This document shows, in pieces, positions 35,441-47,940 of a stretch of 64,000 nucleotides of DNA. How positions within the stretch are numbered: the stretch's first letter is position 1; the number at the start of each line of letters is the position of its first letter. The translations under genes were made by a program, and so were the position numbers. The stretch is taken from contig CM034389.1 of the NCBI GenBank assembly GCA_019925095.2, forward strand, positions 20,013,435-20,077,434, given 5' to 3'. Under the pieces are notes generated by a model. It was given only the letters and a program-made list of their open reading frames with translations. It ran no database searches and was not told the DNA's origin. The DNA comes from Dendrolimus kikuchii. Taxonomy: Eukaryota; Arthropoda; Insecta; Lepidoptera; Lasiocampidae.

Positions 35441-36184
35441 TTATCATATTATTAAATCTATATCATTTATTACAAAGTGGAAGCTGACCAGACCTCACTA
35501 TAAGCCCACAACTGGCCAGACACTGCGCAGGACAGAGGAAAGTGGCGTGCTTTCGTTTCGGAGGCCAAGGCTCACTTTGACGCGCTGAGCCAACGGAGTT
35601 AGTTAGTTATTTATTACAAAAATAATACAAAAAATTACATTAATAAAAATACTTATATAAATCTAATATTAGTTACCTAGTCAATAAAAAACAAATCAAA
35701 TGTCAAAAAATATATTTTTAGCATCGGTGAAGGTTAATCTGTTTATTATTAAAATTCGATTCAAGAGATAAATCTGCACCGTTTAGGGTTCCGATTAAAC
35801 TTGTTCTCATTACGATATCTGTCTGAATGTCACAATTAAGTATATCAGATATAGGTATTATTAGAGATACATTTCAATTAAATTATACAATAAAGCGATG
35901 TACATTTACTTCAAGATTTATATTTTGAAAATGTAGCATGCTGCATGTCAACTTATGAAAAGAACTAAGCAAGTAGATACATGCAGTTTAAAACCAAATT
36001 AATACGTACAACGTAAACAAATTAATGCGTACGTAAAAGTAGAGGGCAAGGAGAGCTACAAGGATAACTTGCTGTTTTGACATTTTATTCAAGAAAGCGA
36101 TATGTTTTGTTTCCCAATATGCAACACATGAAGTAATAAAGCTCCTGTATAACAATATATATATAATAATATGAACTATATCCA

Positions 36185-36368
36185 AATAGATTTTGCTCGC
36201 GGCGTCGGTATTAAAAAAAAATCCGAGATAAAAAAAATGCCTATATGCTATTCCAGACTATAGTCTATCTCTGTGCCAAATTTCACCCAGATCCGTTCAG
36301 CCATTCAGGAGTGATTGAGCAACAAACATCCATCCAAACTTTCGCATTCCTAATAGCAGCAAGATTGT
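36185..36368 (-). repeat. Helitron-like fragment
   Basis: On the minus strand it reads AATGCGAAAGTTTGGATGGA, TGTTTGTTGCTC and GGTGAAATTTGGCACAGAG. This is the typical 5' part of a widespread lepidopteran Helitron group. Both termini are unclear. Confidence 0.5.
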
Positions 36369-36515
36369 TGATAGAGCAATTTTACTAGCTGAATCGTCGT
36401 ACTTCATCGTCATGACACACAATCAACGCTTTCTAGAAGACGTTAGAAGTTTTACTGCCAATGTGCATAGTTAAGTCAGTGGACAATATAACTAAGTACC
36501 TTAACAGACGGTCAC

Positions 36516-36718
36516 CTATAATATTATAAAATTCCAAACATGCCGTGTTTGTACATTGAAACTATTGAAAAAAAAACAACTGAAATAGACTCTGAAAAGG
36601 ATGGAAAACACGATGCATTTTTTTTAGATTTCTTGTCTATTTGTTCGGGATTCACGTAAAAACTACTGGACGCTGGATGCGGTTTTACGTGGTACTTTGT
36701 CACCCGGGAATTTCAAGT
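36516..36718 (+). mobile_element. Helitron, TCTATA family, internally deleted copy
   Basis: The 5' part ATAATATTATAAAATTCCAA through CACGTAAAAACTACTGGA joins directly to ...TTTGTCACCCGGGAATTTCA, so most of the interior is lost. It lies head-out and inverted relative to the copy at 36897-37405. Confidence 0.5.
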
Positions 36719-36896
36719 ATATCAACGATGTACAATAAAATAATAATCTCAAGGTAGGAAGATAAAACTGAACGTATATCTCTAAAATCTTATGATGTAA
36801 CATGTGGTGCAATGTTACAACACTATGTGTCACATTAGTAACTGACCACGAAATATTTGATGAACATTGCAAATTTTAGGTTTTTATTATATATAT

Positions 36897-37405
36897 CATG
36901 ATATTCCCGTGACTTCGTCCACGCTTGACTTGCAATTCCCGTGGGATTCCCGGAACACAAAGTACCGCATTTATTCTTTTATTGAAAACTGTGTCGGAAT
37001 AAGCGGATTTTTATGCAACCGATCAACTACAAACTGTTCCCCAATTCCCGGAATAAAGAACATCACACATTTTATTACATAACATATGCCATCGATCAGT
37101 GAAAAAATCACATTGTAATACGATTTTTATTTAATCTGGCCATTTTAAATAATTCCCAGAGAAATTCCCGCGGGATTCCCAGAATAAAAAGGAGAGCAGC
37201 TTTTAAGTCTAAGAATTCACTGTCGATCAGCTAAAAGCGAATCAAAACCAACTCAGTAGTTTTTACGTGAATCCTGAACAAACAGGCAAGAAATCTAAAA
37301 AAATTGCATCGTGTTCTCCGTCGTTTATATAGTGTATTCCAGTTGTGTTTTTTTATAGCTTCAATGTACAGACACGGCGTGTTTAGAATTTTATAATATT
37401 ATAGA
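36897..37405 (-). mobile_element. Helitron, TCTATA family, near full length
   Basis: On the minus strand it starts A|TCTATAATATTATAAAATTC at 37405. It ends with the hairpin CGTGGACGAAGTCACG (36920-36905) and then CATG near 36897, where CTAG is expected. At 509 bp it is close to the 483 bp of copy 1. Non-coding. Confidence 0.6.
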
Positions 37406-37409
37406 TATT

Positions 37410-40384
37410 TTATTAATTGTATTATACCTATATATTTTATTAATATATTATTCCTAAATATAATAACATATATGGGACAAGGCTCGAGGAACATATAGCA
37501 CCAATCACCATGACCACATGATCTCCCAAAGGATCTGCAATCAATGTACAAAAATAACTTCAAATCGATCAAATATAATCTGAAGATTCTATATTGATTC
37601 CCAGAGTGGACCATCAGGCTCACGTGTGCAGACCTGGTACTAAAACAGAATCATATACTAGGATGTATATTTATATACCTATATATCTGTTTGATGCCAA
37701 AATAAATGTAAAAAAAAAGAATAATGATAACTCCCCTTTTATTATAAAATCTGAATAAACACTTGAATGATGATAACAATTCCTCGCCTATATTCCTATT
37801 TTTTATAATAATATAACATTAATATTGTGTAAATTCATTCTTAAAATGTCACTATGTATCATAACCTAATATCTACACGACTCTCTGCGGCACGAATGAA
37901 CCCATGAAGTTTCTGTGCCATAGTCGTATATGTTGTTCTTTATATATACAATGTACACTTTGTATGTTGTTATTGAAGGAATTAAGTACGTTGGAAAAAA
38001 AAGATAAACACATGTTGCAAAGAGAATGGCATGGAATAGTACTGCCTAATTATTTAAGAGCATTCGACTTTTGTAACCAATGGTGTAACTGTACTGTGCA
38101 GATGCGAATCGTGCATAATTAGATCGGCATCAAATAGACTCTTCTTCAATACCTATATAGAGAAGAATTTTACCAAATGCTAGTTTCATAAATTAGTAAC
38201 TACGTATGAAGGAGTAAATTGCTGTCTTTTCTTCACGATAATGATGTGCGATAAGTCATAAAATTTATCGAATGTATAAATAAAAAAATATATTACCCGA
38301 TTTTTCATTTCAATACTCAGTCCATTGGAATACAGTACCTACTCGTAAGAAAACATTTATGTCTTTGTTTTATTAAAACTTTTTATTTACAATGTAGTAT
38401 TTTATATAACTCCTACAACTTATTTATGGATGCGACTATAATTTCATAATATTTTTTTCGATAAATAATTGACATATTAACTTAGCTATTGTGAAATGAA
38501 ATAATAGTAGATTGTTTCACGAGAGATGAAAGTGAACTATTTAGGCATGAGAGGATTTGCCACACGAGCGTAGTGAGGGCGCTTATAGTTCGAGTGCCTA
38601 AAAAAGCATTTGCCTCGAGGTTAACACTCTGCTTTTTATTTTGAATATGAGGAAAGGAAATAACAACTGATTACTCAAACTAACAACTACGTCTGTAATG
38701 AAATCAGGCGTTACATGCATATCAAAAGCTGATGAATTCATTTAATACGCCACATATGAAACGTCAAGTAATTTTTATTTATCTTTGGCATTCTACCAGC
38801 CAGTATTTTTTAGTCATTGATGACGGTAAATATTTAGTTCTAAATGTAAAATAAATAATAATTTAGTGAAAAGTAATATATAAGTATAAAATTTTTACAA
38901 AATGTTTGAATTTTTTTTATTACAATTTATGCCCCGATTTAACAGTAGCTGTAAAAATGGTTGGGACATGAGTCGTATGTGTTATCTATGGTTCGCATAG
39001 TTTTTAAGTGATTTGACAGCAGGGAAAATAGATTCCCAGGGACGAAAAGTACTGGTTTCATCCCTGTGATTAGACAATTCCAAACATACTTTCAGAATTT
39101 GAGAAATGAAAAATTTATTTGCTTACGACATGGTACATTGATAAACAGGTCTTCAATTATGGTTAGTTCAACATTCTATTACCCGTAGGGGATGAAAATA
39201 TTAAAATGCCTTAATCTATTGATAAATATTGCAACTCTACAGTCATAAAATAATTAAAAATAAAATAAGGAAACAGCGAACCATTGATATCAACAAAATA
39301 ATAATAATAATAATTCCACCCCAGTTCACCCCAATAGCTCGGTACTTTTTGTTCTCATTTCCCACAATAGTCCTACACTGGCCGGGGCTTATCCTTGGGT
39401 GCGTTATTATATGGTGAGGGCAGAGATAATCGGCGGTCAGGGTCACGCCACATTTACATTGAATTGGTCAAGGGGCCACTACATGTTGGCCTTCCCATGG
39501 CCCCACGCAAGCCCTCCAAAAGTCCGGGCCATTTTTATGGCCCGTGGTTTTCAAGGAAATACATTAGACTAATTCCGAATTTGTCATAATGTCTAATAAT
39601 AGTAATCATTTATGTATTTTATTTTTATTTGTAAATGTGTCAAAACGGCCATCGTAGCGTGCCACTAGTATACGTACATAAAGTATACATATAAACACTA
39701 TTTACACCAAGTATATTTTACTACTGCATTAAAGTCACTTTAATGTTTTTAGTTGAAATGTGGAAATACTAATGGAAAGTTACAAAACTGAGTGATACAT
39801 GATACATTTAAGACTCAGTAATCAGTAAAGTGGCAAAAGCAGATACCTATCTTTTACAATTGTCATGTTCGTCTGTCTATTTAACTTTCTCGCTCAAAGT
39901 TATTAAGATATACGATTTTTTAAGATCTAACTAACGATACCACAGGACAGCATACATTGAATTTTTAACCCTTCGATGTATCACGACGACTATTTTTTAT
40001 TTTTTCGCGATTGCATTGCATCACTACAGCAAATATTCATATTTCAATATACATCGCAAACTTTGAACTGAACTTATTGGCCTTTCTAGTTATAAAATTA
40101 TATCATAATATTTGGCTATTATTTTTTTGTTTCAAAAGTGTGATCATTTCGTCAAAAGTGAATAAATATTTGTGATAAATTACACGAGTCAGGCTTATGT
40201 TTATCCTTATGCCATTTGTACCAATAACGTCATTGGCTTCTCTCAAACAAAACATTCATAATGTGCGTATTATTACATTAGACTAGGGCTTTCCCGCCAC
40301 TTCTTCCTTATTTCAAGCGAGTAATTGTTATTATGTTGCAATTGCGTTGCGTACTTAATAGGCCATGCTTGTCTCGTTCGGTGT
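37410..40384. other. intergenic AT-rich DNA
   Basis: No gene supported. At 38515-38640 there is a block (CACGAGCGTAGTGAGGGCGC) of dispersed-repeat character. At 39290-39560 there is an ATA microsatellite followed by an unidentified GC-richer block (CCCCAATAGCTCGGTACTTT; GGGCCATTTTTATGGCCCGT) that may be a LINE 3' UTR. Confidence 0.4.
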
Positions 40385-40504
40385 GACTGTGCTACCATGC
40401 TCTCATAGAACATCGGCGTGAAATGTTTATAGCCATCATCATCATCATGTTTCGTATAGTAAGTGAGAGTGCGGGTGAGCCACTTTCCTCGTACTTCTTT
40501 TTTC

Positions 40505-41165
40505 TTTTTTTATTGCACGAGTTCAGCAGACAGGCAGACGGCCCACCTGGTGGATAGCGGTTACCATCGTCTATAGACGTTTGCAACACCAACGCGTTAC
40601 AAATGCGCTGCTGTTCTCTTAAGGAAGACTGGAACCTGACCACTAATGCCGGAACACAACTTAAGACTGTTATGGCGGCATACTCTAGAACAGAGGTCTC
40701 CAAACTTTGAAACCTTAGGGCCATAATGATTTTTTCAGTATGTTGCAAGGTCCAAAACAGTTTTATATTTTCTTCCCTTAACTATATTTCTAGAGACTAG
40801 CTAGTCGCAAAGTGGAATTCATTTCAATTATTTGTTGGTTATAAATATTATTAAGCTTTGATACTTAAGTTTTCTGCGTGATCATTTTTGTCATTGAGTT
40901 TTACCTTGCAAGTAAATAGAACCGAATAATTATCATTCTGTGTTTTCTTCTTCAACTTATCATAGCAATAGTAACAACAATAAGACATTGGCTGTCGCGG
41001 GCCGGATTGATGACACTAGTCTTGAGCTGTCGCGGACCGGATTTCGCCCGCGGGCCGTAGTTTGGGGACCCCTGTTCCAGATCAAGGGTGGTAGCCATAC
41101 CAACGTTATTTAGTCGCCTCTTACGATAGGCTGCTCTGTCGAAGTAAATTGTATTCTATCCCCTC
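40505..41165 (-). repeat. SINE-like family A copy, split by a hAT MITE
   Basis: T-rich tail at 40505. The sequence follows family A to CATACTCTAGAA (40690), is interrupted by the hAT MITE, and resumes at 41075 with CCAGATCAAGGGTGGTAGCC to about 41165. The head is eroded. Confidence 0.7.
40691..41074. mobile_element. hAT MITE with 8-bp target duplication
   Basis: The left end is CAGAGGTCTCCAAACTTTG. The right end, minus strand, is CAGGGGTCCCCAAACTACGG. These are the well-known CAGGGGTCCCCAAACT-type hAT ends. The flanks CTCTAGAA (40683-40690) and TTCCAGAT (41075-41082) are diverged copies of an 8-bp duplication; the uninterrupted family A site reads CTCTAGATC. It is 384 bp and non-coding. The interior has the typical GCGGGCCGGATTGATGACAC piece. 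Confidence 0.8.
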
Positions 41166-42389
41166 GGCATTGCCCTGGTATTGCAAAAGGTTTATAAGCG
41201 ACAGTAATGACTTTCCATCAGATGGGCCACCTATCTGTTTGCGCGGGCAATATTTTTATTCCCTCTGAAAATAAAAGACATGCCTCTACACGATCCGTTT
41301 ATCTCATCAGTGTCAAGTAGTTATGAATATTCAAATTTTACAAGCAAAAGCCTTAACCAAGTTTTATATTTTCAATTAACTGAGAACGTTCTTGTAGCAA
41401 CTCAAAATGGCACATTTCATAAACGTTTCAGATTTTCAAGACATAGAAACACATACACACAACATAAAAACAATAAATATCTTACAATTACATATTAACA
41501 GATATTATTATTATTTTCAAATTCCTGCCAAAAAAACAGTTTTTTTTAAAGGCGGCATAATTTTAGAGTAGACTATGGATGATTTTTTGTTCCGGATCTA
41601 ATTCAGTTTTTGTTTTTAAATTAAGGCGTTACTACATTGCTTTGAGGCCGACAGCACATTGGTAAAATCTCTGGTGATGCAAATGTCCATATAATTTATT
41701 TATTACATAATGATAACTTCCTACTATCTGAGGGCCTAAAGAGGTCGTTTTCACAGATTCGTATGATGATCGTGACAAGTATCAAAATAAAATGGAATTA
41801 TGCTATGTCTTACAACTACCAATATATCTAGACACGTGTCCATTTCATTAAACGATTCTCCAAAAGCGACCGCGATAGGCCCTCAGGTGACTTATGATCC
41901 TGTATCCTAATTTCCAGCCATAAATAATAATTTACGAGAATTGACTGTTTTTATAATAAACTATACTTATACTTGCTGTCGCCTTCAGTGAGCCCTAAAA
42001 ACTATTTTTTAACCTACCATACAAACATTGTCAATTCGTAAAATAACTTTCCCACTAACTAACCCGAGACACAGATTAAAATAATGCGATAAAACTAGAA
42101 ACAATCAAACATCACTACTTAAAGTTAATTACCCATTAACTCAATCTGGGGTCGACGGTTAAATGTTAAAATGAATTCTTATGAAAAGTAATTACTTAAG
42201 TACCAGAGGACAACCACATTATCACACACATTTACATGCAGGTTAAGGACTATTAGCGACTTTTAACAAATAAACCGGATCCATTGTTGTAAAAAAAGGA
42301 TGTAAAACACACATTAAGGACAAAACAAATTTGTGCTAAGTAGCTGTGTGTAAAAACTTTCTCTTTTAATTTTTAAGGCAGTTAATCAT

Positions 42390-42701
42390 CCGTGCAGGAA
42401 CGGAGAAAGAATACAATTTCCTACGTCCGGGCGGCCTGTCGTAAGAGGCGACAAAACAACCCACAGCCAGATGGTAGGGTATTTGCCCGTCTCGATGGCT
42501 ACTACCCCTGGTCTAGAGTATGCCGCCATAACAACCTTGAGTTGTGTTTTGGCATTAGTGGCCAGGCTCCAGCGTCCCTTTAGAGTTTAGAGAGCAGCGC
42601 ATATGTAGCACCTTTGCTATTGCAAATGTCTATAGGAGATGGTAACCGCTTTGCATCATGTGGGCCGTCTGCCTGTCTGCTAAATTCGTGCAATAAAAAA
42701 A
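42390..42701 (+). repeat. SINE-like family A copy, full length
   Basis: Head CCGTGCAGGAACGGAG at 42390 and tail GCAATAAAAAAA at 42701. GTTAATCAT before and GTTATCAAA after may be a worn target duplication. Confidence 0.8.
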
Positions 42702-42704
42702 GTT

Positions 42705-44465
42705 ATCAAAGACTATATTGGATTTATGTATGCATCTTAGACTATTTTAATTTAACGGAATAACCATTGAGAGAGGGTGAACTGAGCTTTCTATTCCCTA
42801 TCCAGCTATGGTGAAGTGAATGCCGACAGAACTGTGAGAGAAAACGACCGTACAAACGGCCCCAGTCGGCTCTGGAACATTCCTATAGGCCCAGCATTAT
42901 GGAGTCCCCTTACTAGTCGGCACTGATTCGGTAAATACGAGGCAAAAGGAGCTTTACCCGTAACGATATAACACTAACGCCCTTATATCGTAGAATTAAA
43001 ACTCTATTCGGCTTGTATTTTCCGAAATGGTGCCTACTAGTATGAGGACTCTCTTAGTCGTGGTATTTATAAAATAATATGTACTGCTTTTGTTACCAAA
43101 GACAAATCAATATCTATTAGATGCTTTTATTATGCAAAACACCAGTACACAACGCCATTAGATTTATTTCATCAGATCTGATGATTTGTATTCTTTTGCC
43201 GGAAAATTTGATCTTAAATGTTATTTCGTTTTTATACAAATGATGAATATAATTTATCTTTTATTTAAATTTGACTACACATTCTATTATTGTTTATTTT
43301 TAAATATTTTGTTCAAGACGTAGGTGATTTAAAAATATTTAAACAAAGTATCATAATTTTATCATCTATGCTTGTCTTTTTTTACCAAAAGTCATACTTT
43401 TTTGCGCCATTAGGATTACTAGCAATTTAATCAAATAAACCACTTTTGCCAAAGTCGGTTCTCAGCAGGTTTGTTAATAAACATATACATAAACATTCAA
43501 TCTTATAATTCAATTATGTTCATCGGAATGTACAATATTTTAATATTAATTTATATGCTAATTTAATAGTTAAAATAAAACTGACTATGGTTCTATTAAA
43601 AAACACATTTATTTATAAAATAACCAGTTCATTTAGTTTTGTTTTAGTAAACAAAGATTGTTTAATTATGAATAAATATACATTATTATTACAAATTAAA
43701 TCCGAAATATTATTAAAAGTCATCCAAATTATACATACAAGTAATCTTCTTCCTTTTGAAATACATAAGGAGTCATGCTTTGTGTAGGTATCTAGAAAGC
43801 AGCGTTAAATATTCATGAATATTCAAGTTTTAGAATAATAAATTAGGTATATTATTTATTCGTTAAACCTTGTTTTGGTTCAAAAGACTTGAAATAAACC
43901 ACAAAGGGGTGTACATAATTGTAATTGTATATTTTAGTGTGCAATAAAGTGTTATCACTCTCTCTCTCTCTCAAATTTTTTGGAAGAGGTGGTAGACTCA
44001 CGACTTTCAATAACTAATCTGTAAGATTTCACTCCGAAAGAAACACATTCATTTTTGTAATTATACAATCTAATAGCAATCTTCTTCCATGATAATTGAA
44101 TCAGGTGAAAAGTAACGTCTTGGGTCAAATTGTGGGTATTTGACTTACAACAAACAACAGACCTCTAGTGATAATTCAAAAAGCTATATTTCACTAAATC
44201 GTTCAATTTTTTTACCCAAACACACAGGCCAACAGCTTTTTTAGTAAAGAACTCAAGGAAATGGGAAAAAGACAATAGATAAAGATGGGTGAAAATTTAA
44301 CTTACGTCCAGCGCTTTAGGAACTCCCAACTGACGGTGATTGGGTACTTATTTATATTTTAATCTTAAGTGTGTGCAATTAAAGTCATCGTAAATAACCT
44401 TAATATAGCTATTACCTTAACATAAATTATCTCCTAGTTTACATTTACCAACGGAATGTAATTTA
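42705..44465. other. intergenic AT-rich DNA
   Basis: No gene. It contains a (CT)n microsatellite at 43958-43972. The frame 43587-43787 is a low-complexity AT-rich product without a domain. Confidence 0.4.
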
Positions 44466-44481
44466 ATGACGTATAATCATT

Positions 44482-44764
44482 ACATACATACATAACTTCA
44501 CGCCAGTTCCCTTGCGGGGTGGACACGCACAACAGAGCGCCATTCAGGCTTATTCTTACACACCTCACTTGCTTCTTTGACATTCATAGCTCTTGTCATG
44601 CACGCTTGTCTGTTCTTAAGGCTCCTGACATCACCTTCTGCTAGTACACGATCAATTTGATCATGGAAGGTGTGTCGTGGCCTTCCACGACTTCTGCATC
44701 CATCCACTTTTGCATTGTATATCTGTTTAGTCATTCTTTCATCATGCATTCTTTCCACATGCCC
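44482..44764 (-). pseudogene. 5'-truncated LINE with 14-bp target duplication and (ATGT)n tail
   Basis: The insertion is bounded by GACGTATAATCATT at 44468-44481 and 44765-44778, identical at 14 of 14. The minus-strand frame 44498-44758 (86 codons) reads ERMHDERMTKQIYNAKVDG, GRPRHTFHDQIDRVLAEGDV and CMTRAMNVKEASEVC. This is a LINE C-terminal domain with the GRPR-x-TF-x-x-x-I motif, close to RTE-like/CR1-like tails. After the stop comes an ATGTATGTATGT tail instead of poly(A). The perfect duplication suggests a fairly recent insertion. Confidence 0.8.
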
Positions 44765-45009
44765 GACGTATAATCATTGAATGTAATAATTAAAATAAAT
44801 GATCTGATGTGTATGCAGCCTTACAAGACTTAGTCTATTTTAACAACCTACGTCTAGTTCAGTAGTCTAGTTTAAATAATAAGATATTCATAAAATTAAT
44901 TACCGTTGTCTATAGATAGTAAAAGATTTTCATCTACAAACTTGAAAATTTCTGAACAATTGCGTTTTATTTGTTTGTAAAATAATTCAAAACGTGATTT
45001 GTATATTTA

Positions 45010-45039
45010 TAATACCGTGCTACAAATAGCACGGTATTA
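45010..45039. repeat. perfect hairpin: 13-bp stem, 4-base loop
   Basis: TAATACCGTGCTA, CAAA, TAGCACGGTATTA. It is isolated in AT-rich DNA with no adjacent gene. Confidence 0.85.
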
Positions 45040-45445
45040 AGTAAACAACTAATATTTTATATAAAAGTAAACAAATTATATAAACATAATACATAAGTCA
45101 GGAAGAGGCATGTATTCTATGTTCTGGTATATTAAGTAAATAATATAAACAAGCCCATTTCCAATATTTGATTAAAGTTTTAGCTAATGATTGTATGACG
45201 CTAAATATAGGAATAGGAACTTACGGCTTGCTAATATTATCACTAAATATACGTGAATGCTTGTGAATAGGTTTAGTAAATCACGATAGGATCGTACTCT
45301 AATTATTACGCCATTAGCATTAAAACACCTAGTAACAAATGTATGTAATATAAGTAACCTCTAACAATCTTATGCATATTGAGTCAGAGTTAGTTTGAAG
45401 GCTTCTTTAAGTACCATAAACTAGTCTTCACACTTACTATAACTT

Positions 45446-45740
45446 CTTTTTTTTTTATTACTGCAGTACCTACAGCAGACAGGCTGACGGCCCAACTGTG
45501 ATATAAAGTGGTTACCGTCGCCTATAAAGATTTACAACACTAGATATTACCAATGTGTTGCCGTACTCGTAAACGGGACTGGAATCTGACCACTAATGCT
45601 TAATGCATACTCTAGATCAGGTATGGTAGTCATCCAGGTAGACAAATACCCTACTACCTGGCTGTGGGTTGTTTTGTCGCCTCTTATGACAGACCGCCTA
45701 GCCGTAGGAATTATTATTCTTTCTCCGTTCCTGCACGGGT
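45446..45740 (-). repeat. SINE-like family A copy
   Basis: T-rich tail at 45446 and head GTGCAGGAACGGAG at 45740. More diverged than other copies, with a small internal deletion near 45600. Confidence 0.7.
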
Positions 45741-46235
45741 AGAAATATGAGACCGTAAAAGTGTACAAACTATAATCTATGTATAGTCCTCCTTGACGTA
45801 GCCGTCAACGGCGAACCTTGTCAAGTCCGGCTGTGTGAGCGCAGGTGGCTAGCGAAACATAATTTGGTTTTAAAAGTTCTATTGCAAGGAGCGCAATACA
45901 GCCGTCCTGATGAGTCATATGTGTAGCTGTAGGAGATTATAGGGCGGTTCTTTTTGATAAGACGTTGCTCGTCAGTGCTCTACGCGCTGCGTTTTGAAGG
46001 CAGCGACAGCGTTATCAATAGAACTATGCCACTCCCTTCTTTGCAGTGCACGATCTTCCTAACTGTCACTTGAGATGTCACATGCAAACAGATGGCGCTT
46101 GAGCACGTCCCTAGTACGCAGAAACTGACCACCGGATTTTCGCTTTCCATCCTTAAGCTGTGAATAGGTAACACATTCACTTAAATGTTAGTAATCAATT
46201 TTATATGTCGGCATTTGATATAGAATATAGTATTT
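45741..46235. other. unassigned GC-richer stretch
   Basis: About 45790-46160 is less AT-rich than its surroundings (CGTCAACGGCGAACCTTGTC; GATGGCGCTTGAGCACGTCC). It may be the interior of an unrecognised repeat. No frame is supported. Confidence 0.35.
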
Positions 46236-46239
46236 CGTA

Positions 46240-46562
46240 TGTGGTAAAGCCCCGCTGCAATGGTTATCTAGAGTAAAGTCCTTAGTGCCGGTTCGATCGG
46301 TGTAATACCACGCTCTCACAGAATATCGGCATGAACAGATTAGCCTTGAGATAATTGCATGCCCCTTTCCCATACCATCCCCTCTAACCCATTCCTCCTG
46401 TATGATCCCTCTATCTCATTCCCCAATTTATTCTATGTATCCCGTCTTAAAGTCTGGTAATGCGTTGGTTTCGCCCCTGGTGTTGCAAACGTCTATAAGC
46501 GACGGTAACCACTTTCCATGAGCTGGGCTGTCTACCTGTTTGTCAGCTTCGCAATCAAAATG
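46240..46562 (+). repeat. family B repeat, uninterrupted copy
   Basis: From GCCGGTTCGATCGGTGTAAT and CCACGCTCTCACAGAATATC GGCATGAA, through a C/T-rich stretch, to GGTAATGCGTTGG, TCTATAAGCGACGGTAACCA and the tail CGCAATCAAAA. The order matches the split copy around 40385-41262. Confidence 0.55.
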
Positions 46563-47094
46563 GGTACAAAAATACTGTTTTGTATTATGTTCAGATTCAT
46601 ATTTCGTATTTGTTACATAATTTTATGTTACTGCTACCATCTTATCACCAGCAGGCATTGTTCTCTTGAATTTTATCCGATAGCTGAAACACATACTCGT
46701 AACTGTGATTCAGATCATTAACCATCGTACGATCATGATAACGATACTTGATGTAACTGATAAGATATCACTTAGTCAAATTCGCAAGAAGAAATATAAC
46801 CAAAACAAAGTAATATTAGTCATTTCTAATATCCGCATTATAATCGGTTTAAATTGATTGCGAAAACTACGCTGACTGAAACTAAAAATAAAATATCTGT
46901 TAGCAGTCAACATTGATATAAATAACATGATTCTATTATAACGTGTGCGATGGTTTGTGCGTAGATTATGAATAGATATAAATCTATTATGAGATTGTCT
47001 ACAGAATTAATACAAGACATTATCTGCCAGTGATATTAAATTATGTTTGTCCTTTCTTCTTTGCGTAAACAAAAGAGTTACCTATACAATGGAA

Positions 47095-47215
47095 ATATAT
47101 AAAATAGCGCCGATGAACAAAGCTTAAACCTTAAAGAGTTTTCTTATTGCAAACAAGTGAGTTTAGCGAGAAAGATAAAGAGAGAAGAAACCACAGGAAT
47201 ATCTATGAAAATGGC
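47095..47215. repeat. LINE 3' UTR fragment
   Basis: Blocks AAAGAGTTTTCTT-TGCAAACA and GTTTAGCGAGA match the 3' UTR at 24950-25050. No coding part. Confidence 0.45.
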
Positions 47216-47604
47216 CACTTAGGGGCCAGCGTGACCGATTTCTTTGCTCTGTGGAAGAAAGCGCATATGGACGCACTATTTAATATTATTTAAAATTAGA
47301 GTATATTAAGCCTCCTGTTACTGTAAAACTACATTTCGTTGGTATTTACTGGTCAATAATGTAGCAAAAAAAAATGTCACGAATCTTAACGGTATGAAAC
47401 GTAACGAGGCTTTTTCATAATTTTTCTATAATTATTTTAAGGTAAGGTAATAAAATTCACCAAATTGCTTCCAAATTATTGATATGAAACCCTTTTATTC
47501 AGTTTTTACAAGCTTTTATTTAACTTGCAACGGATTTCCCTAGGTATGTATGTAAATTCGGGTAGATTCTTGAACTTCACACATATGTATATCGCATGAC
47601 AATG

Positions 47605-47760
47605 CAATAATATGGTACCATGGAGCTGATCTGATGATGAAAGTTGGAAGGTGGCCATAGGGACTCCTGTACTAAACAAGACCCGTCGTGTTTGGGCTCG
47701 TTTTACTTGTCTTGGCTAGCACTCTGTTGCTACATGATATACAGGATCTCAAAAGCTTGT
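47605..47760. repeat. dispersed repeat fragment
   Basis: TACCATGGAGCTGATCTGAT ... GGAAGGTGGCCATAGG resembles a dispersed non-LTR 3' region I recognise from Lepidoptera. Low confidence in class. Confidence 0.35.
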
Positions 47761-47940
47761 AATTAAAATCTTTTTTAAAAAGCTTATTATCAAAACAGGA
47801 TAAAATGAATATTTACTTCTTTATAAGAGGGATAAATCGTTTGGTTTTTTTTTTCATACTACTTTATTTTATTCACAATAAAATAATAATGCATGTCTCC
47901 GCTATCGCTCGAAAACTCACTACCAAAAAATTCATTTTAT

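Larger units (their letters stand above)
40385..41262 (+). repeat. family B repeat, split by a family A insertion
   Basis: The head (CCATGCTCTCATAGAACATC GGCGTGAA) is at 40393-40420. The tail (TGCAAAAGGTTTATAAGCGA ... CCATCAGATGGGCCACC) is at 41190-41262. Both match the uninterrupted family B copy at 46240-46562 in order and orientation. The family A copy at 40505-41165 separates them. Family B is a type I recognise from Lepidoptera; its class is not assigned. Confidence 0.55.

Noticed and set aside
36516..37405. Single TIR DNA transposon with ~145-bp inverted ends
   Set aside because: Each arm is better explained as a separate Helitron copy in opposite orientation; no target duplication flanks the pair.
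40392..40748. 118-codon minus-strand open frame
   Set aside because: Spans family B, family A and the start of the hAT MITE, so it is a chimera of repeats.
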